A stretch of DNA of 64,000 bases from a bacterium (GTDB taxonomy: Bacteria > Patescibacteriota > Microgenomatia > UBA1406 > GWC2-37-13). Positions within the stretch are counted from its first letter, which is position 1. Each line of letters starts with the position of its first letter. The stretch lies in NCBI GenBank assembly GCA_021833625.1, contig JAKBEU010000003.1, positions 124,001 through 188,000 of the forward strand, read 5' to 3'. Both the position numbers and the translations under genes were made by a program. This document shows, piece by piece, positions 59,907 to 64,000 of this stretch. Below the pieces are notes generated by a model that saw only the letters and a list, made by a program, of their open reading frames with translations, did not search any database and was not told the DNA's origin.

Positions 59907-60734
59907 ATGAAGCCATTTTTCACAATTATTATCCCCACGCTAAACGAAGAAGAGTATATAGGGACTCTCCTTTCGGATATAAAAAAACAGACATATACGG
60001 GGTTTGAGGTGGTGGCAGTGGATGGAAACTCCGAAGACAATACAAAAAAGATTGTAAAAGAATATAAAACATCTTTTCCTTTGAGGATTTTGACGGTTAA
60101 GAAAAGGAATGTCTCTTTTCAGCGAAACAGGGGTGCAGACCTGAGTGAGGGGACATATCTGGTCTTTTTGGACGCGGATGTGCGCATAAGGCGTAATTTC
60201 TTACAAAAGCTATATATGCACATTCAAAAGCAGAAGGGGTTGCTTTTTGTGCCTGAAATATACCCAAACATGAGGGATCCGCAGACACAAATCATATTTG
60301 ACGGCGTCAACACTGCCATACGAATATCTCAAACGCTCGGCAAACCATTCTCCTCAGGCGGGTCAATGATTGTTGAGCGCAACTTTTTTGACCGTATCGG
60401 ACAATTTTCAGAAAAAGCATTTATGAGTGAAGATCACCAGCTTGTCCAGGAAGCGTATAAATATGGCGTTCATGCAAAATTTTCTCCCGACATCAAGGTT
60501 TCTTTTTCCCTTCGGCGCTTCAAAAAGGAGGGAAAGTTTAAGGTGCTGTATAAATATGTCGTCAATACAATACACTTTCTGTCAGAGGGAAAAGTCGATA
60601 AAAAAATATTCGAATACGAAATGGGAGGACACATCTATAAAAGAGGGAAGAAGAAAACACTCTCACTTGAAGACATAATCAAGCTTCCTTTAAAACAACT
60701 TCGCTCCGTTCTCTACGGAATTTTCAGTGAGTAA
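59907..60734 (+). CDS. Glycosyltransferase family 2 protein
   Basis: The 275-residue GT-A enzyme has FTIIIPTLNEEEYIGTLL at the start, the VVAVDGNSEDNT loop, FLDADVRI (DxD, about 89-96) and a late SEDHQLVQEAYKYG (about 173-186). The ATG at 59907 is set by a TATAAT (59891-59896) 10 nt upstream. With the divergent GT2 gene it may serve glycan synthesis; substrate unknown. Confidence 0.9.
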   Translation: MKPFFTIIIPTLNEEEYIGTLLSDIKKQTYTGFEVVAVDGNSEDNTKKIVKEYKTSFPLRILTVKKRNVSFQRNRGADLSEGTYLVFLDADVRIRRNFLQKLYMHIQKQKGLLFVPEIYPNMRDPQTQIIFDGVNTAIRISQTLGKPFSSGGSMIVERNFFDRIGQFSEKAFMSEDHQLVQEAYKYGVHAKFSPDIKVSFSLRRFKKEGKFKVLYKYVVNTIHFLSEGKVDKKIFEYEMGGHIYKRGKKKTLSLEDIIKLPLKQLRSVLYGIFSE

Positions 60735-60853
60735 GGGAAAACGCATCTTCTGCTTTTATATTCTTTTATTTTAAAAAGAGCATTGCGGCAATGTGTTTTA
60801 TTAGTTAATAAATATAGGATATCTTATAGTTATCATGAATAATTCTATAGGTC
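60735..60853. other. Intergenic region without visible gene
   Basis: An A/T-rich stretch follows the GT2 stop. A frame could open at an ATG at 60835, but the promoter at 60854-60882 lies inside it, so the start at 60889 is preferred. Confidence 0.4.
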
Positions 60854-60882
60854 TTGACAAAAGGGGGACAGTCCTCTATATT
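60854..60882 (+). promoter_or_regulatory. Consensus promoter of the 47-residue protein gene
   Basis: A perfect TTGACA (60854-60859) and TATATT (60877-60882) are 17 bp apart. The -10 ends 6 nt before the ATG at 60889, giving a leaderless mRNA. Confidence 0.85.
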
Positions 60883-60888
60883 CACAGT

Positions 60889-61032
60889 ATGAAAGTTTCC
60901 ATTCACTACAAAAACCCGGCAAATAGATATACCTCTGGGGTACAAAAGGATATGGTTGATTTTGCGCGGTCACAGTTCAGCCTTTTAGTAAAGAAGAATC
61001 TCGGTTTACCAGTGAAGACGTTTAGATTATAA
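60889..61032 (+). CDS. 47-residue basic protein of unknown function
   Basis: The peptide begins MKVSIHYKNPANRYTSGVQK and has no membrane helix. It is basic (about 10 Lys/Arg) and ends with VKTFRL. The strong promoter with a 6-nt -10-to-ATG gap supports expression. Frame, promoter and length agree on a small soluble protein, but no family is known to me. Confidence 0.5.
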   Translation: MKVSIHYKNPANRYTSGVQKDMVDFARSQFSLLVKKNLGLPVKTFRL

Positions 61033-61048
61033 AGAGGATTTTTTCGCC

Positions 61049-61105
61049 AAAAAAAAAGGAGCATCACTACCGCTCGTATATTGGGGACGACGAGTAGTAA
61101 TGCTC
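61049..61105 (-). terminator. Terminator of the DUF2298 gene
   Basis: A long imperfect stem (61059-61077 with about 61087-61105, GAGCAT/ATGCTC at its base) is followed on the minus strand by nine Ts (61057-61049). It lies about 45 nt past the stop at 61150 and may be hit from both sides. Confidence 0.85.
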
Positions 61106-61149
61106 AGGAATTACGATAACATACTTCAGAACCCTTGTCAAGAAGGGTG

Positions 61150-63228
61150 TTATTTTAGTTGATATAGAGCTCCAAAACCACTTTTTGATTCAACTATTTT
61201 TTTGCCGAGTACCGAAAACTTGCTTTCCTGTAAGTTCTTATATTTCTGTCGCTCCATGGTGGAAACAACCACATACTGTACCTGGTATTTCTTCAACAGC
61301 TGTCTTGTTTTATCAATATCCGTTGACTCGTATATCTCATTTATCTCGGGAATACGGGCACCCACCACATCGGCGGTGCCACGCCACAACCATTCATGTA
61401 CCCACCACCCCGCAACAGTCGGGAGTCCGGTGTAGGCGCTTATTTTATTGAAGTCCGTATACGAGTCTCCCTGTGCTTCGAGAATAACCGGTTGACCCTT
61501 GATGTTTTTATTCATGTAAGCGATGATTTCCCAATCGTCAGGAAACTGTTTCTGCACCCACTGTACGCCATTTAGCTCCGGTTGTTTATTAAGTAGCCCG
61601 TAATAGGAGGGAAAGGAATAGAAACTGTAAATAGCGACGAAAAGGAAGGGAATTATCCATACAATCCGCAATATTTTTGCAACAACATTCTTTTGCCGTA
61701 TTATGACGTAAAACGTGTACGCGGAAGCAACGCTCATCATTATAAAAGCCTGATAACCAAGTTTGAACATGGTGTTTGCTCGAAAATGAGCGGGATAGAT
61801 ATCTTTTATATAGAAGAATTCAGGAATAAAAACGAGAAAAGTACTGAATGCAAAAAGGACAAAGATAAAGTCGTCAACGGGATGCTCTTTGTAGTGTTCC
61901 GATGATTTTCCCCACACGAAAAGGACAAAAGATATCCAGAAAAACCCCCACAAAACAAACAACATCCACAACGGATCCGGCTGGCAATTTCCCTTTTCAA
62001 ACAGGAAGGGTCCCAGTTTTCCGATATCGGTTAAGAAAGAGGGGCTGCAATTTACCCCAATCCGTGTTGCAAACGGCGTGAAGTGAAGGGAAAAAGGAAA
62101 AGAAAACACAAGAAAGCTTGAGAAAAGAAGAAATACGTGGAGAAACAGTCTTTTTGTAAATCCCCATGTTGATAAGAAGAAGAATCCGCAAAGCAATAAG
62201 TAAATCGGACCGTCAAACGCATTCGTCATATAGTGTATTGCGGTCATTAAGCCGAGAAGAACGGTTAAAAGATAGCTGTTGGTAATAATTGAGTGGGATT
62301 TCTTTCCCCTATTGGTAAAGAAAATAAACAGTACCGCAAGCGTGAGAAGAACAAAAGGGATATCAAACACGTGCCCGTGAAGGTCGGCAACGACATAAGA
62401 ATAGGAAGGAAATTCATGGATAGTAAAAGGAATGAAGCGCGTAGCGTTCGGATACCAATACTTTGTCGGATTATATTGCGATAATATTTCCCAAAACGGT
62501 ACCGGAGCGTCAGGGGAATATCCGGAAGTAAAGAGATATATGGTATGTAAATTGCCTCCGAAGTTCAGAATAAACGTACCGAGAAGTCCGACAAGAAGAG
62601 ATGTCCGTAATTTTTTGCCAAACGCAAAAACGATATTTGCAACAAGCGAAAAGGCGACGGTTATTGCTTGAGCAAAAATAGTTGCAAGCACAAGATTGTA
62701 TCCGACAGCTGATTGTATGCCCGAGAGTTTGATAAGGACCGCTCCTGTGAGGTGCCCGAAATAGTAGTAGTTAATGGGAAGTTTTGCATACCACATGTCA
62801 AGAGGCGGAAAATAAGTGGAGCGGAGAATGGAATTAATAAATCCGTAATCCATGAACTTTTCAAGCCCCCTTAAAGAAGGCTCCTGACCGCGGACAAACG
62901 CAAGAAAAAAAAGGGCAACCAAAAACAACAACTCTTCTCCAATGAGAAGTGGAACATTGAGGTGGTCTTTTGTTTTTCGCGGAATTAAATATCCTACCCC
63001 AAACGCAACAACCAAAAGAAAAAGAAGCGTGAACAGATGAAAGGGAAGAATTTTAAAGCTTCCCAGCACGAACATTCCGTAGCTGAGAAGAAGAATGCCG
63101 ATGGTCTTTGCAAACGCATACCCGTGGTCGATAAAGTGTGTAAAAAACCTTTTTGTTATGCCAAAAAAAATAATACCTACACAAAAAAGCACAAAGTACC
63201 ACTGCAGTGTTTGGTATATCCATTCCAT
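61150..63228 (-). CDS. DUF2298 (YYY-type) membrane protein
   Basis: The 692-residue protein has about twelve membrane helices. The segment LPINYYYFGHLTGAVLIKL (about 145-163) contains the YYY-type motif of the DUF2298 family found in Chloroflexi, archaea and some CPR genomes. The last 120 residues are a soluble outer domain with GDSYTDFNKISAYTGLP. The layout is that of a GT-C glycosyltransferase, but activity is not shown for the family. Divergent from valS. Confidence 0.78.
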   Translation of the reverse strand: MEWIYQTLQWYFVLFCVGIIFFGITKRFFTHFIDHGYAFAKTIGILLLSYGMFVLGSFKILPFHLFTLLFLLVVAFGVGYLIPRKTKDHLNVPLLIGEELLFLVALFFLAFVRGQEPSLRGLEKFMDYGFINSILRSTYFPPLDMWYAKLPINYYYFGHLTGAVLIKLSGIQSAVGYNLVLATIFAQAITVAFSLVANIVFAFGKKLRTSLLVGLLGTFILNFGGNLHTIYLFTSGYSPDAPVPFWEILSQYNPTKYWYPNATRFIPFTIHEFPSYSYVVADLHGHVFDIPFVLLTLAVLFIFFTNRGKKSHSIITNSYLLTVLLGLMTAIHYMTNAFDGPIYLLLCGFFFLSTWGFTKRLFLHVFLLFSSFLVFSFPFSLHFTPFATRIGVNCSPSFLTDIGKLGPFLFEKGNCQPDPLWMLFVLWGFFWISFVLFVWGKSSEHYKEHPVDDFIFVLFAFSTFLVFIPEFFYIKDIYPAHFRANTMFKLGYQAFIMMSVASAYTFYVIIRQKNVVAKILRIVWIIPFLFVAIYSFYSFPSYYGLLNKQPELNGVQWVQKQFPDDWEIIAYMNKNIKGQPVILEAQGDSYTDFNKISAYTGLPTVAGWWVHEWLWRGTADVVGARIPEINEIYESTDIDKTRQLLKKYQVQYVVVSTMERQKYKNLQESKFSVLGKKIVESKSGFGALYQLK

Positions 63229-63258
63229 AGTGATTTATTTTATTATAAAATAACCCGT

Positions 63259-64000
63259 ATGGAAAGTAAGTATATACCAATTCAATTCGAACAAAAATTG
63301 TCATCCTTTTGGGAGTCAAAAGGGTTTTTTAAAAGTGTAGTTGACGGAAAGAAAAAACCGTTTAGTATTATCCTTCCTCCGCCTAATGCAAATGCCGATC
63401 TTCATTTGGGGCACGCAATGATGGTGTATGAAGATATTATGATTCGCTATCACAAGTTATTAGGGGAAAACACTTCCTGGGTATACGGAACGGATCATGC
63501 CGGAATTGAGACCCAATTCGTGTTTGAACGTCATCTGCAAAAAGAAGGGAAAAGCAGATTTGATTTTGACAGAGGGACATTGTTTCAGATGATTTTTGAC
63601 TTCGTGATGAAAAATCAAAACAATATGAAAGAACAGCTAAAAAAGCTGGGATTTGGCCTGGATTTTGAAATGAATAAGTTTCCGATGGATCCGGCGATTG
63701 TTGCAATCGTATATAAAACGTTCAAAAAATTGTTTGATGAAGGGCTTACGTATCGTGCAAAAAAATTGGTCAACTATTGTATTTCGTGCGGAACCTCGTT
63801 TTCGGATTATGAAGTAAATTACGAAGAACGCGAGGGAACGCTGTGGTATATCAAATATCCATTTGCAAAAGGACAGGGGTCTATAACGGTTGCTACCACG
63901 CGTCCTGAAACGATGTTGGGAGATACCGCAATTGCGGTTCATCCAAATGACAAGCGGTATAAAAAATACATCGGCCAAACGGTTATCGTTCCTCTCATTG
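63259..64000 (+). CDS. valS: Valyl-tRNA synthetase (partial, runs off right edge)
   Basis: The first 247 residues are present. They hold the HIGH-type motif (LPPPNANADLHLGHAMM, about 41-57), a WVYGTDHAGIETQFVFER segment (about 74-91) and the start of the editing domain (VATTRPETMLGDTAIAVHP). The reading WVYGTDHAGIETQ is close to the valine enzyme (GxDHAGIATQ). A -10 (TATAAA, 63244-63249) ends 9 nt before the ATG. It charges tRNA-Val. Confidence 0.95.
   Translation, partial: MESKYIPIQFEQKLSSFWESKGFFKSVVDGKKKPFSIILPPPNANADLHLGHAMMVYEDIMIRYHKLLGENTSWVYGTDHAGIETQFVFERHLQKEGKSRFDFDRGTLFQMIFDFVMKNQNNMKEQLKKLGFGLDFEMNKFPMDPAIVAIVYKTFKKLFDEGLTYRAKKLVNYCISCGTSFSDYEVNYEEREGTLWYIKYPFAKGQGSITVATTRPETMLGDTAIAVHPNDKRYKKYIGQTVIVPLI

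Overview
The window looks like a piece of a streamlined Candidate Phyla Radiation (Patescibacteria) chromosome, most likely of the Microgenomates type. This is an inference from gene content and was not checked by any search. The signs are small, tightly packed genes, often overlapping at their 3' ends; a PrgI/TraC-like/VirB4 secretion set with DUF5667 and surface proteins; a stand-alone RRM protein; an ECF-type sigma factor; an isolated 5S rRNA; and a DUF2298 membrane protein. The standard bacterial code fits, since UGA serves as a normal stop (for example merR and the many ATGA overlaps).

Layout. 1-9.5 kb: envelope and secretion region with a VirB6/TrbL-like protein (cut by the left edge), a large secreted protein with carboxypeptidase-regulatory-like repeats, a cohesin-like LPQTG protein, a DUF5667 protein, a four-domain S1 protein, then PrgI, TraC-like and VirB4. 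9.5-23 kb: housekeeping and scattered genes (Nudix, gltX, era, rmuC, mscL, an RRM protein, a 34-residue Lys-rich peptide, a VTT protein, a GIY-YIG protein, a Dda/RecD-like helicase, an SDR, def, a cupredoxin, a phosphoribosyltransferase, a GH57/DUF3536 protein, a methyltransferase). 23-26.2 kb: an accessory stretch with an IrrE-type protease, a MerR regulator coupled to a 12-residue Cys-rich peptide, and a SIR2 plus T5orf172 (GIY-YIG) gene pair beside tRNA-Gln. 26.3-33 kb: a Fic-like protein, GNAT, a Cas4/RecB-like nuclease, the isolated 5S gene, and a membrane-signalling operon (PP2C-like/beta-propeller protein plus sigma factor). 33-42 kb: a complete mevalonate pathway with archaeal-looking upper enzymes, then a VirB2-like pilin pair, uppS and a polyprenyl synthase. 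42-51 kb: Fic, a Gld-like ABC exporter, SOD, trmD, yidD, dprA, rpiB and HU. 51-64 kb: rny, recX-recA, comM, small membrane proteins, an archaeal/eukaryal-type ATP-dependent DNA ligase, two GT2 glycosyltransferases, a DUF2298 protein and valS (cut by the right edge).

How the parts relate. HMG-CoA synthase, thiolase and a DUF35 protein are adjacent, as in archaea where they form one complex. They feed HMG-CoA reductase, two GHMP kinases and mevalonate diphosphate decarboxylase, and the products would go to uppS and the polyprenyl synthase for cell-wall and membrane prenyl lipids. The VirB2-like, VirB4, VirB6-like and PrgI genes would make one secretion or pilus machine, with the surface proteins as likely cargo or companions.

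The most general signal in the DNA itself is promoter placement. For more than twenty genes a -10 hexamer ends 6-10 nt (very often exactly 6) before the start codon, which predicts leaderless mRNAs. Strong Shine-Dalgarno sites occur at only a few genes. Several divergent pairs share symmetric or overlapping -10 elements. The best candidates for something undescribed are the SIR2/T5orf172 pair, the merR-coupled peptide, the PP2C-like/sigma operon, and the zinc-ribbon-less DUF35 protein in the mevalonate operon.
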